The notes under the pieces are model-generated. The model was not told where the DNA came from. It ran no database searches and worked only from the letters and a program-made list of their open reading frames with translations. The position numbers and the translations under genes are program-made. From positions 28,272 to 92,271 of the forward strand of contig NZ_JAFREM010000030.1 of assembly GCF_017377575.1 (NCBI RefSeq): a DNA stretch of 64,000 nucleotides, written 5' to 3'. This DNA is from Candidatus Enterococcus moelleringii. GTDB taxonomy: Bacteria; Bacillota; Bacilli; Lactobacillales; Enterococcaceae. Positions 24,737-32,844 of this stretch are shown piece after piece. Positions within the stretch are counted from its first letter, which is position 1. Each line of letters starts with the position of its first letter.

Positions 24737-25675
24737 ATGGCAAATATTCGAGACATTGCGAAAAAGACGGGGTATTCAGTTTCAACCGTTTCGCGAGTGA
24801 TTAATAATCATCCCTACGTTGCGGAAGAGAAACGGCATGAGATCCTGGCAGTGATGGCGGAGCTGAACTACGTTCCCAACCATACTGCCCGTAATCTCAG
24901 CTACGGAAAAACCAAAAATATTGGGGTTGTGATTCCTTTTACCAATCATCCTTGCTACGATCGCCTGGTGGAGGGCATTCTGGAAGCGGCTTTTCCGGCA
25001 CAATATAAAGTGACTCTATTGCCGACTAACTATGATCCAGCCATTGAAAAAAGTTATCTGGATGAACTGGCTGCCAAAAGCTTTGACGGGCTGATTATTA
25101 CCTCCAAAGCCAATTCGCTAGCGGTGATTACGGACTACTTGAAATTTGGCAAAATTGTTCTGTGTGAAGAAGCCGATGCTGAAGGATTAAGCAGCATTAT
25201 TATCGATCGAAAAAGCTCTATCACCGAAGCTTTGCATTATATGAGGGAGCAAGGTGTGGAACAGATTGGTCTGGCCTTAGGACGTGACGGGGAAAATAGC
25301 AGCAATTCCAGGGTGGCATTGCAGTTGTGTAAAGAACTGTTCCCGGCTTTCGATCCTGACTTGGTCAAATGGGGCTGTCAGAGCCCGGAAGATGGACTAG
25401 CAGCGGCGGAATTTTTCAAAAATCATCAGATGGACGGTGTTTTCACCAGTGGGGATGAGGTAGCCGCCGGAATTATTGCCGGTTACGGTTCAGAAGAAGC
25501 ACCGTTGGTAGTGGGGCAGGAGAATCTCTTTATCAGCCGCGTGATGAACTTTCCAACCTTAGATCATCACTTGCCGGAATGTGGCAAAAGAGCTTTTGAA
25601 GCACTATTAGATGAAGAAATTCAACGAATAAAAATACCCTATACATTTGTCAAACGCAACGAAGGACTTAGCTGA
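24737..25675 (+). CDS. LacI-family transcriptional regulator, copy 1
   Basis: A 312-residue repressor. The N-terminal helix-turn-helix reads I-R-D-I-A-K-K-T-G-Y-S-V-S-T-V-S-R-V-I-N and is followed by the hinge helix (T-A-R-N-L-S). Residues 60-305 form a periplasmic-binding-protein-like sensor domain. It is about half identical to the regulator at 54868-55782, including N-I-G-V-V-I-P-F-T-N-H, L-L-P-T-N-Y-D-P-A and the end (M-N-F-x-x-x-D-H-H-L). The start follows GGAGG, 18 bases after the small gene. No sugar gene is adjacent, so its effector is unknown. Confidence 0.9.
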   Translation: MANIRDIAKKTGYSVSTVSRVINNHPYVAEEKRHEILAVMAELNYVPNHTARNLSYGKTKNIGVVIPFTNHPCYDRLVEGILEAAFPAQYKVTLLPTNYDPAIEKSYLDELAAKSFDGLIITSKANSLAVITDYLKFGKIVLCEEADAEGLSSIIIDRKSSITEALHYMREQGVEQIGLALGRDGENSSNSRVALQLCKELFPAFDPDLVKWGCQSPEDGLAAAEFFKNHQMDGVFTSGDEVAAGIIAGYGSEEAPLVVGQENLFISRVMNFPTLDHHLPECGKRAFEALLDEEIQRIKIPYTFVKRNEGLS

Positions 25676-25699
25676 TCACAGTCAGCCGAGTCCTTTTTT
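25662..25699 (+). terminator. Intrinsic terminator after LacI-type copy 1
   Basis: AAGGACT-x-AGCTGA / TCAGC-x-GAGTCCTT stem and six T residues. Confidence 0.85.
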
Positions 25700-25762
25700 G
25701 ATAGAGGTTCCTATGCAGTCTGTAGAAGCGGGCCAAACCGTTGAAAGAAAAAGTCGTGGCAC

Positions 25763-25794
25763 CCTATTAAAATAACGTATGTTATTTTAATAGG
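25763..25794. repeat. Perfect 32-base palindrome in a gene-free stretch
   Basis: CCTATTAAAATAAC, GTAT, then the exact reverse complement GTTATTTTAATAGG. No T run follows, so it is not a standard terminator. The surrounding 25700-26070 region has no ORF of note and no recognisable promoter until AGGAG at 26074. The palindrome might be an operator, a transcript end with weak tail, or a relic of a small mobile element. Confidence 0.7.
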
Positions 25795-26086
25795 AAATGT
25801 CTATCCGGTGGTGAAGAATCATTTCTGTATCTGCGATTCAGGATTGAATAAACGATCAAAGTTGCTAAAATAAGATCAATTCAATTACTTATGAAAAATA
25901 TATTGCTTTTTGATGAGTTTTTAGCTAAAATAAGAATCGTAATAAAAGAACAAACATTATTAAATAGACCTGTCTATTATTGCGTCGAGTTTTGTTCAAA
26001 GAACCGCAGCAATTTAGTGCCTGAAAAACAGACTATCTAGTTGAAAAGAACTAAAGTACAATACCTAATGATGAGGAGATATGACC

Positions 26087-27154
26087 ATGACTTCAACCAG
26101 CAAACCACTTTCAAACCGTCAATTCTTTGGGATGGGATTCACAAATTTAGAATCGAGATTTTCTTCTAATCTGAAACAAAAAAATGATGCCGCTTACTTG
26201 GTGCAAGGCGCTTTAGCCGTGATGGTAAGAAATGCCCTTTGTCCAGCAGATTTTTCGGGTTTTTCCAAGGAATTGGTTCGTAAATTGTTTATGGAAGACT
26301 ACGATCTTTCAGCAGTTCGGGAGTTGTGTGTCTATTTCAAAGAATACTTTAATGAAGAAGAATGGGCTGAAGTGACGGCGCGTCTATTTCCTAATCAACA
26401 AGAATTTGCTCAATTAGAAGAGCGAACTCGCGTACATATTGAAAAAATCTACCACCTGTTACACTCTGGTGAACGTCCAGTCGAGGTGAAGGCTAGTCTC
26501 GTGACTACCTTTGAAGACGAAAATGGGAAAAAGCATGGCTGGACCCTTAGTAATGTCGATCCTAACCTGACAACCGAGGAGCATGATGCCCTTTTAGCAA
26601 TTTTGACCACTTTAGACATTTTCCAAAAAGACGGCGTAAGACGCTTTGCTAAACTAGTTGGTGCCTATTACAATCTAGTGCAAGTGACCATTAATCCGCA
26701 AGCAGTCAAAGAAGAAGCGCCGGAACTAAAAGCAGCGAAGTTTGCGGTATTGCCAAAAGTAGCTTCTCTATCAATAGACGCTGATGCGGATATACCTGCG
26801 GAAACCATTGATAGTCAAGAGGAGCCTGCCCTAGATGAAAAGGGTGAGTTTTTAGATACGGTTATAGTGGAAGAGGAGGCTCCCGCTCCGAAATTACCTG
26901 ACGAATTGCCAAAGCCAAACGGATTAGCTCAAGGATTATTTTCAGGAATGCCTCTGGTAGAATCGTTGAAGTTACAGCTTAAAGGAATGGTGAATCAGCA
27001 GCCAGCACCTGTTGTCCCCGACGATAAATCGGAGGATAAAGGCGTCACCCGAAACTTAAATAAGGACAGTAAGGATTTGATGAATAAGCCAAATAAGCGG
27101 CAAAAGGGGAACGGCGGTAAGAAAAGAAGAGGGAAAAAAGGCAAGAAACGGTAA
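26087..27154 (+). CDS. Hypothetical protein with basic C-terminal tail
   Basis: A 355-residue protein with no signal peptide or membrane helix. Residues 1-220 look like a helical globular domain. Residues 220-300 are acidic and low in complexity (E-E-E-A-P-A-P-K-L-P). The last 30 residues are very basic (K-R-R-G-K-K-G-K-K-R), suggesting nucleic-acid or ribosome contact. I use ATG 26087, because AGGAG ends 8 bases upstream; an ATG at 26081 is too close to the site. I do not recognise the family. It is flanked by long gene-poor stretches on both sides. Confidence 0.75.
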   Translation: MTSTSKPLSNRQFFGMGFTNLESRFSSNLKQKNDAAYLVQGALAVMVRNALCPADFSGFSKELVRKLFMEDYDLSAVRELCVYFKEYFNEEEWAEVTARLFPNQQEFAQLEERTRVHIEKIYHLLHSGERPVEVKASLVTTFEDENGKKHGWTLSNVDPNLTTEEHDALLAILTTLDIFQKDGVRRFAKLVGAYYNLVQVTINPQAVKEEAPELKAAKFAVLPKVASLSIDADADIPAETIDSQEEPALDEKGEFLDTVIVEEEAPAPKLPDELPKPNGLAQGLFSGMPLVESLKLQLKGMVNQQPAPVVPDDKSEDKGVTRNLNKDSKDLMNKPNKRQKGNGGKKRRGKKGKKR

Positions 27155-27160
27155 TAGATT

Positions 27161-27197
27161 GCCAATCATTTTTTGGCAGTTCAGTGGAATGATTGGC
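27161..27197 (+). other. Hairpin in the 3' region of the basic-tail gene
   Basis: GCCAATCATT / AATGATTGGC, a 10-bp perfect stem with a 17-base loop but no T run. It starts 7 bases after the stop codon and may stabilise the mRNA end. Confidence 0.4.
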
Positions 27198-27352
27198 CCG
27201 AATGTTCTTGATCTGAGAGCCTCGTTCGCTTAGGTGAACAACTGTGTTAAGAATCACCTGCTGCAACACGTGATGGATCGAGTTGGTGCACCATTCTATT
27301 CGTTATGCCTTCAGTTTGTCCAAGTCTGCTGATAATCAATCCATTCATTTTG

Positions 27353-27382
27353 AAGTCTCATTGTTTTTCTTTGAGGCTTTTT
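27353..27382 (+). terminator. Intrinsic terminator distant from any gene
   Basis: AAGTCTCA / TGAGGCTT stem and five T residues, 200 bases after the nearest plus-strand stop codon. It implies a long 3' untranslated region or a small RNA in 27155-27380, where I see no coding sequence. Confidence 0.55.
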
Positions 27383-27395
27383 CTTGATGGGCTAA

Positions 27396-27428
27396 AAAAG
27401 CGCTGATCAATCATTCAGCGCTTTTTTG
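27396..27428. terminator. Intrinsic terminator of the DeoR-type gene, bidirectional
   Basis: AAAAAGCGCTGA / TCAGCGCTTTTTT with an 8-base loop. The A/T runs on both sides let it work on either strand. Confidence 0.85.
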
Positions 27429-28190
27429 CTACACCAAAATCAGTTGGGCGAAGGCACTAATCATCCGTTCGTAATCGCGGGGAATCCCTTTGTTGGTAAT
27501 CACGATATCTACCTCAGACCAAGGAGCGACTTGAACCAGCGAAGTTGCTTCGAATTTGCTGTTGTCTAACAAGACAATCTTTTTTGTGGATTTTCGCAGC
27601 ATCATTCGCTTGGATTCTGCATCAATTAAAGAGGAGGTACAGAAGCCTTTGCGATTTTTCACCCCGCTGGAGCCGAAAAAGCAGAGATCAAACTGAACAT
27701 CTGGGTACATTTCTTTGCCGGTATCGTTGCGAAACGCCATATCGCCTGCCGAGTATTGTCCACCGAAGCAATGAATTAGGTGCTGACTATTCACCAACTG
27801 TAAAATAGCGGCTAACGATCCAGTAAAAAGTTGCCGCTGATCCAAACTGCCTAACTTTTTTGCTAAGAGAGCAATCGTACTGCCTTGATCCAAGCCAATC
27901 ACACAATCATTTTCAGTAATCAGACTCAAAGCTTTTGCTACGATTCGTTCCTTCTCTGTTAAATTGACCGTGCGCAGCGAAACGGGATCAAGTTCCTTTT
28001 CCTTCACTAACACTGCTTTGCCGTGCTCTTTTTTGAGAATGCCTTCTTGTTCTAAATGAGCTAAGTCTTTACGGATGGTTTCATCGGAGACACGGAAGTG
28101 CTTAACCAATTCGCCAACTTTAACAACTTCCTGCTGATAGAGCCAGCTGGTGATTTCTTTTCTACGTTGCGCAATTTCGGCAGCCTTCAT
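27429..28190 (-). CDS. DeoR-family transcriptional regulator
   Basis: A 253-residue repressor. The N-terminal helix-turn-helix (about 5-55) includes V-G-E-L-V-K-H-F-x-V-S-D-E-T-I-R-K-D-L, the DeoR signature. The C-terminal sensor domain (about 75-230) carries the phospho-sugar-binding motif D-Q-G-S-T and a later F-F-G-S-S-G-V-K. It is divergent from the glycyl-radical enzyme operon and is the likely local regulator of it. The ribosome site AGGGACG precedes the ATG. The effector is unknown. Confidence 0.88.
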   Translation of the reverse strand: MKAAEIAQRRKEITSWLYQQEVVKVGELVKHFRVSDETIRKDLAHLEQEGILKKEHGKAVLVKEKELDPVSLRTVNLTEKERIVAKALSLITENDCVIGLDQGSTIALLAKKLGSLDQRQLFTGSLAAILQLVNSQHLIHCFGGQYSAGDMAFRNDTGKEMYPDVQFDLCFFGSSGVKNRKGFCTSSLIDAESKRMMLRKSTKKIVLLDNSKFEATSLVQVAPWSEVDIVITNKGIPRDYERMISAFAQLILV

Positions 28191-28254
28191 AAACGTCCCT
28201 CACAATCTTTTATCTTCATAGTCAACCTAGCATTTTATTCCAAAAAACTCAATC

Positions 28255-28354
28255 AAAAACTTGGGAAAAACGTTCGAAATCCAAGTTTTTCATCGAAAAC
28301 CCTCAAAATGCGTGGCATTTACCTTTGTGACTTTCTATACTTAACACATAGAAA
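28255..28354. promoter_or_regulatory. Divergent control region of the glycyl-radical enzyme operon
   Basis: Two inverted repeats lie in the 186-base gap: AAAAACTTGG-N16-CCAAGTTTTT (28255-28290, perfect arms) and TTTCTAT-N9-ATAGAAA (28332-28354, perfect arms) close to the enzyme gene. Either may bind the DeoR-type regulator. The first could also act as a terminator on either strand because its arms end in A5/T5. Confidence 0.5.
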
Positions 28355-28376
28355 CGTAGAAGAAAGGATCGATAAA

Positions 28377-30725
28377 ATGGCTACAGGGATAATTGATAAA
28401 GAAAAAAATATCGCCAACGTCGTAATTGACGGGAACACCCGCATTCAAACAATGAAGGACAACTTATTTGTAGAAAAACGTCAAATCTCACTGGAACGTG
28501 CGTTGCTGTACACCGAAAGTTACCAGCAAACCGAAGGCGAGGCAACGATCATCCGTCGCGCCAAAGCAGTGGCGCATATTCTGGAAAAGGTAAAGATCAG
28601 TATTCGTGAAGGCGAACTGCTGGTAGGAAATCGCACGGTGCGTCCCCGCTCAGGAATCGTGTCACCGGAAATGGACCCTTATTGGATTTTAAAGGAAATC
28701 GACACGATTGCCACTCGACCACAGGATCAATTTGAGTTCACCGAGGAAGACAAAAAGATTTATCGTGAAAAGCTTTATCCTTATTGGGAAGGCCGTTCCA
28801 TGAAGGATTTCATCAATGGGCAGCTGACGACGGAAGTCAAAGAAGCCTTAAAGGATGAAGTCTTCAAATTGAATCAAACCGACAAAGGTCAAGGCCATAT
28901 CATCATGGATTTTCCTGCAATTTTAAGCCACGGTGTTGGTTACTACATTCAATTTCTAACTAACAAAGTAGAAGAACAGCCAGAAAACGACTTCTTTCAA
29001 GCCGGATTGATTATTTTCAAAGGGATGCGAGATCACTTTTTACGTTATGTTGCTTTAGCAGAATCCATGGCTGAAAGAGAAGCTGACAATGAACGCAAAG
29101 CAGAACTGAAGAAGATCGCTGCTATGTGTAAAAAATTAAGCATTGAAAAACCGGAAAGCTTTTATGAAGCATTACAGCTGCTGTGGATGACCAGTATTGT
29201 CGGACAATACGAATCCAATGCTTCTTCATTGTCATTAGGCCGGATGGATCAATACCTTTACCCGTTTTATCAAGCTTCCTTGGAAGCAGGCGAAACCCCA
29301 GAATCTTTGTATGAAGTCTTGGGAGATTTCTATATTAAAACCAACGATGTGGTCCTGCTCCGCAGCGAGAGCAGTGCCAAGTGTTTTGCCGGATTTCCAA
29401 CCGGCTATACGGTGGTTCTGGGCGGATTAAATGAATACGGACATGCGTCAGTGAATCCACTTTCCTATATCATGCTGGATTTGTACCATGAAGTGTTGCT
29501 GCCGCAGCCGAATCTTTCTGTGCGGATGAATGAGCTGATTCCGCGCCGCTTTTTATTGAAGACTTGCGAAACGATTCGTTTAGGAACTGGGATTCCGCAG
29601 CTGTTTAATGATGAAGTTTGTGTGCCAGCCTTTTTAAGTAAAGGCGTTTCTTTGGATGACGCTCGCGACTATGCAACGGTCGGCTGTGTGGAAACCTCGA
29701 TTCCTGGACGGACATATGGCCTGCACGACATCGCTTTGTTTAACCTGCTGCGCATCATGGAGCTGAGCATGTATGAGCTTCGGGATAAGTTGGATGTGAC
29801 CTATGAAGAACTGATGACTAACATAGAAGAAAAAATCGATTACTATGTAGCATTGGTTGCTAAAGGTTCCGACATCGTAGACTTGGGCCACCGCAATTAT
29901 GCACCGACACCATTTTTATCAGTACTGATTCAAGACTGTCTGGAAAATGGCAAGGATGTAACTGACGGCGGTGCTCGCTATAATTTTTCCGGCGTACAAG
30001 GAATCGGGGAAGCCAACTTGAGCGACTCACTGTATGTGATCAAAAAAATGATCTTTGAAAACCAGGAAATGACCTTTGCTGAACTAGTTACAGCGATGGA
30101 ATCCAACTACACCGGCAAATATGCCGACTTGCAAAAGCACGTGATTCAAGATTTTGAGAAGTATGGCAATGATAATGATGAAATTGATTTGACTGCTGCC
30201 AAAGTCTTCCGACACTACGCCAAAGAATTGGAAAAATACACCAATGTTCGCGGGGGGCAATTTATCGCGGGAGCTTACACAGTTTCAGCTCATATTCCTC
30301 TAGGGGAAGCAGTAGGTGCGACGCCAGACGGACGAAAGGCTCAGGAGCAGTTAGCCGATGGCGGATTATCGCCAATGGTGGGTCGAGATCACTTAGGGCC
30401 AACCGCCGTTTTAAAATCCGTCAGCAAACTGGATAACTATCTAACTGTCAACGGAAGTTTACTGAATTTGAAATTCCAACCGAACACACTAAAAGGTCAA
30501 CAGGGCTTGAACAAGTTCGCCGACTTTTTAATGGCTTTTACGAAATTAAAAATTCAGCACGTTCAATTCAACGTCCAATCCAAAGCAACCTTAATCGATG
30601 CCCAAAAGCATCCAGAAAAATATACAGGATTGCTGGTGCGAGTGGCCGGTTACAGTGCCTTCTTTGTTGATTTGAACAAGCAAATTCAAGATGATATCAT
30701 CGCTCGGGTGGAGCATGAGCTATAG
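28377..30725 (+). CDS. Glycyl-radical enzyme, PFL2/dehydratase-like (not classical PFL)
   Basis: A 782-residue glycyl-radical enzyme. The radical-bearing residue is Gly758 in R-V-A-G-Y-S-A-F-F and the thiyl cysteine is Cys437 in G-C-V-E-T. Classical pyruvate formate-lyase has two adjacent cysteines here, so this is a member of the G-C-V-E group, which includes glycerol, choline, hydroxyproline and related lyases/dehydratases and several enzymes of unknown substrate. I start at ATG 28377, preceded by GAAAGGATC; longer in-frame starts run into the regulatory gap. It is oxygen-sensitive by nature. Its activase follows after 15 bases. No microcompartment gene is near, so the product must be handled freely in the cytosol. 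Substrate not assignable here. Confidence 0.9.
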   Translation: MATGIIDKEKNIANVVIDGNTRIQTMKDNLFVEKRQISLERALLYTESYQQTEGEATIIRRAKAVAHILEKVKISIREGELLVGNRTVRPRSGIVSPEMDPYWILKEIDTIATRPQDQFEFTEEDKKIYREKLYPYWEGRSMKDFINGQLTTEVKEALKDEVFKLNQTDKGQGHIIMDFPAILSHGVGYYIQFLTNKVEEQPENDFFQAGLIIFKGMRDHFLRYVALAESMAEREADNERKAELKKIAAMCKKLSIEKPESFYEALQLLWMTSIVGQYESNASSLSLGRMDQYLYPFYQASLEAGETPESLYEVLGDFYIKTNDVVLLRSESSAKCFAGFPTGYTVVLGGLNEYGHASVNPLSYIMLDLYHEVLLPQPNLSVRMNELIPRRFLLKTCETIRLGTGIPQLFNDEVCVPAFLSKGVSLDDARDYATVGCVETSIPGRTYGLHDIALFNLLRIMELSMYELRDKLDVTYEELMTNIEEKIDYYVALVAKGSDIVDLGHRNYAPTPFLSVLIQDCLENGKDVTDGGARYNFSGVQGIGEANLSDSLYVIKKMIFENQEMTFAELVTAMESNYTGKYADLQKHVIQDFEKYGNDNDEIDLTAAKVFRHYAKELEKYTNVRGGQFIAGAYTVSAHIPLGEAVGATPDGRKAQEQLADGGLSPMVGRDHLGPTAVLKSVSKLDNYLTVNGSLLNLKFQPNTLKGQQGLNKFADFLMAFTKLKIQHVQFNVQSKATLIDAQKHPEKYTGLLVRVAGYSAFFVDLNKQIQDDIIARVEHEL

Positions 30726-30740
30726 AATTGAGGAAGAGCA

Positions 30741-31523
30741 ATGACAAAAGGCTTAGTGTTCAATGTGCAACGCTATTCAGTCCACGACGGCGGTGGAATC
30801 CGCACCATCATTTTCTTAAAAGGCTGTCCGTTGAGATGTCCTTGGTGCTCCAATCCGGAATCCAGAAAAGCTGTCGCACCGACAACATGGACCAAGAATG
30901 GTCAGCAGGAAACGATCGGCCAGTGGCAAACCAAAGAGGAATTAGTAGATGAAGTTATGAAGGATGAAATTTTCTACCGAACTTCAGGTGGGGGCGTCAC
31001 TCTCTCCGGTGGGGAAGTATTAATGCAGGCTGACTTCGCAGCCGAATTATTGGCAGAGTTCAACTACTTGGGCGTCCATACAGCTATTGAAACCACCGGC
31101 TGTTTCCCAGTCAAGGAAATTCAAAAGCTGACGCCCTTTGTCCAGCAGGTCCTGTTTGATTTAAAAATCATGGACCCCATCAAAAGCAAACAAGTCATTG
31201 GTGTCGATATCCAAACGGTCAAAGAAAACTTTGAATTTCTTTTGAGTCAGGATCAGCTGGAGCTGATTCCGCGGATTCCGTTAATTCCCGAATATACCAC
31301 CGAGCCAGCAAACCTCTTGGCGATGATCGATTATTTGCAGAACTTGGAAATCAAAGAAGTTCATTTGCTGCCTTTTCATCAATATGGCAGCAGCAAATAT
31401 GATTATCTCGGCTGGGACTACCAAATGAAGGACGCAGTACCTCTAACGAATTCACAAGTTGATACAATCAAAAATCAGTTTGAAGCAGCGGGGATCACCG
31501 CGAATGTAGATGGACTTGAATAG
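30741..31523 (+). CDS. Glycyl-radical enzyme activase (radical SAM)
   Basis: A 260-residue radical SAM protein. The cluster-binding C-x3-C-x2-C is Cys29, Cys33 and Cys36 (G-C-P-L-R-C-P-W-C), after the family start D-G-G-G-I-R-T-I-I-F. A T-L-S-G-G-E motif is near residue 90. Activases of non-PFL enzymes usually carry an extra ferredoxin-like insert with eight cysteines between these motifs; here the insert is missing and the protein has the short PflA-like layout. The ribosome site is GAGGAAG. It makes the glycyl radical on the enzyme encoded just upstream. Confidence 0.92.
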   Translation: MTKGLVFNVQRYSVHDGGGIRTIIFLKGCPLRCPWCSNPESRKAVAPTTWTKNGQQETIGQWQTKEELVDEVMKDEIFYRTSGGGVTLSGGEVLMQADFAAELLAEFNYLGVHTAIETTGCFPVKEIQKLTPFVQQVLFDLKIMDPIKSKQVIGVDIQTVKENFEFLLSQDQLELIPRIPLIPEYTTEPANLLAMIDYLQNLEIKEVHLLPFHQYGSSKYDYLGWDYQMKDAVPLTNSQVDTIKNQFEAAGITANVDGLE

Positions 31524-31527
31524 CCGC

Positions 31528-31555
31528 AGACTGTCAGGAAACTGGCAGTCTTTTT
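31528..31555 (+). terminator. Intrinsic terminator of the glycyl-radical operon
   Basis: AGACTG-x-CAG / CTG-x-CAGTCT stem and five T residues. Confidence 0.85.
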
Positions 31556-31576
31556 GTTGATTTTTTCCAAAGTCGA

Positions 31577-31605
31577 TTGCTTTCATTTTTTGAATCAGTT
31601 ATAGT
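31577..31605 (+). promoter_or_regulatory. rlmN promoter
   Basis: TTGCTT (31577-31582), 17 bases, TATAGT (31600-31605). Confidence 0.6.
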
Positions 31606-31666
31606 ATGAAGCGAGCATTTAAGGCAGCAGCCTTAGAAGAATACGTTTAAAATAGGAGATAATCAA

Positions 31667-32731
31667 TTGAAACCATCGATTTATGATTTAACAAAAGATA
31701 GTTTAACCGAATGGCTATTAGAGCATGGCGAAAAGAAATTCCGGGCGACCCAAATTTGGGAATGGTTGTATCGAAAACGTGTCAGCGAATTTGAACAAAT
31801 GAGCAACCTTTCTAAAAATACTCTGGATCTGTTAGAAGAAAACTTCTGCATCAATCCACTGGAACAAAAAGTCGTTCAAGAGTCCAGTGATGGCACTGTC
31901 AAATATTTGTTTGAATTGCCGGATAAAAACATGATCGAAACGGTCTTAATGCGCCAAGAATATGGTCTATCAGTATGCGTTACGACCCAAGTTGGTTGTA
32001 ATATCGGCTGTACCTTCTGTGCTTCAGGTTTATTGAAGAAGCAGCGGGATCTAACCGCCGGCGAAATCGTTGCGCAAATCATGCTGGTTCAGCACTATTT
32101 TGATGAACGGGGCGAAGATGAACGGGTATCTCACGTAGTGGTAATGGGGATCGGCGAACCTTTCGACAATTATGACAATGTGATGGACTTTATCCACGTC
32201 ATTAACGATGCGAAAGGCCTGGCAATCGGTGCTCGTCACATCACTGTATCTACCAGTGGCTTAGTACCCAAGATCAAGAAATTTACCGAAAATGGTTTAC
32301 AGGTGAATTTAGCGATTTCCTTGCATGCCTCAAACAACGAAGTACGTTCATCGATCATGCGAATCAACCGCAGCTTCCCAATTGAAAAATTAATGGAAGC
32401 CGTTGATTACTATTTGGAAAACACGAACCGTCGTATTACCTTTGAATACATTATGCTTGCGGGCGTAAATGATCAGCCAGAGCATGCCAGAGAATTAGCC
32501 GCGTTACTGAAGGATAAAAAGAAACTGACTTACGTAAACCTGATTCCTTACAATCCGGTCAGCGAACACGATCAATATTCTCGCAGCTCAAAAGCCGCGG
32601 TTTTACGTTTTTACGATGTACTGAAGAAAAACGGCGTGAACTGTGTGATCCGTAAAGAACACGGTACCGATATCGATGCTGCTTGCGGACAACTGCGCAG
32701 CAAACAAATGAAGAAAACAGTGAATAGCTAA
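31667..32731 (+). CDS. rlmN: 23S rRNA (adenine-2503-C2)-methyltransferase RlmN
   Basis: A 354-residue radical SAM methyltransferase that methylates A2503 of 23S rRNA and also tRNA. The cluster cysteines are Cys111, Cys115 and Cys118 in [12 protein letters not shown]. The methyl-carrying cysteine is Cys340 in D-A-A-C-G-Q-L. The start is a TTG with ATAGGAG upstream. The motifs around [13 protein letters not shown] fit RlmN and not the resistance enzyme Cfr. It is monocistronic, with its own promoter and terminator. Confidence 0.95.
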   Translation: MKPSIYDLTKDSLTEWLLEHGEKKFRATQIWEWLYRKRVSEFEQMSNLSKNTLDLLEENFCINPLEQKVVQESSDGTVKYLFELPDKNMIETVLMRQEYGLSVCVTTQVGCNIGCTFCASGLLKKQRDLTAGEIVAQIMLVQHYFDERGEDERVSHVVVMGIGEPFDNYDNVMDFIHVINDAKGLAIGARHITVSTSGLVPKIKKFTENGLQVNLAISLHASNNEVRSSIMRINRSFPIEKLMEAVDYYLENTNRRITFEYIMLAGVNDQPEHARELAALLKDKKKLTYVNLIPYNPVSEHDQYSRSSKAAVLRFYDVLKKNGVNCVIRKEHGTDIDAACGQLRSKQMKKTVNS

Positions 32732-32738
32732 ATATTAG

Positions 32739-32773
32739 ACGTCCTTTCGTTTTAAGCGAAGGGGCGTTTTTTT
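32739..32773 (+). terminator. Intrinsic terminator after rlmN
   Basis: ACGTCCTTTCG / CGAAGGGGCGT stem with G-T pairs and seven T residues. Confidence 0.8.
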
Positions 32774-32844
32774 CTACAGCTTAAATCCAGCTGAATTCTG
32801 TCTGGTAACTTGATACAATAAAAATAAAAGGCAGGTGGGAAGAG

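Noticed and set aside
25757..25775. TGGCAC at the 25.7 kb palindrome as a second sigma-54 promoter
   Set aside because: There is no TTGC at the required -12 position and no gene downstream that needs it.
28258..28285. GAAAAACGTTCGAAAT as a cre (CcpA) site for the glycyl-radical operon
   Set aside because: Three or more mismatches to the cre consensus; it is better explained as the centre of a larger inverted repeat.
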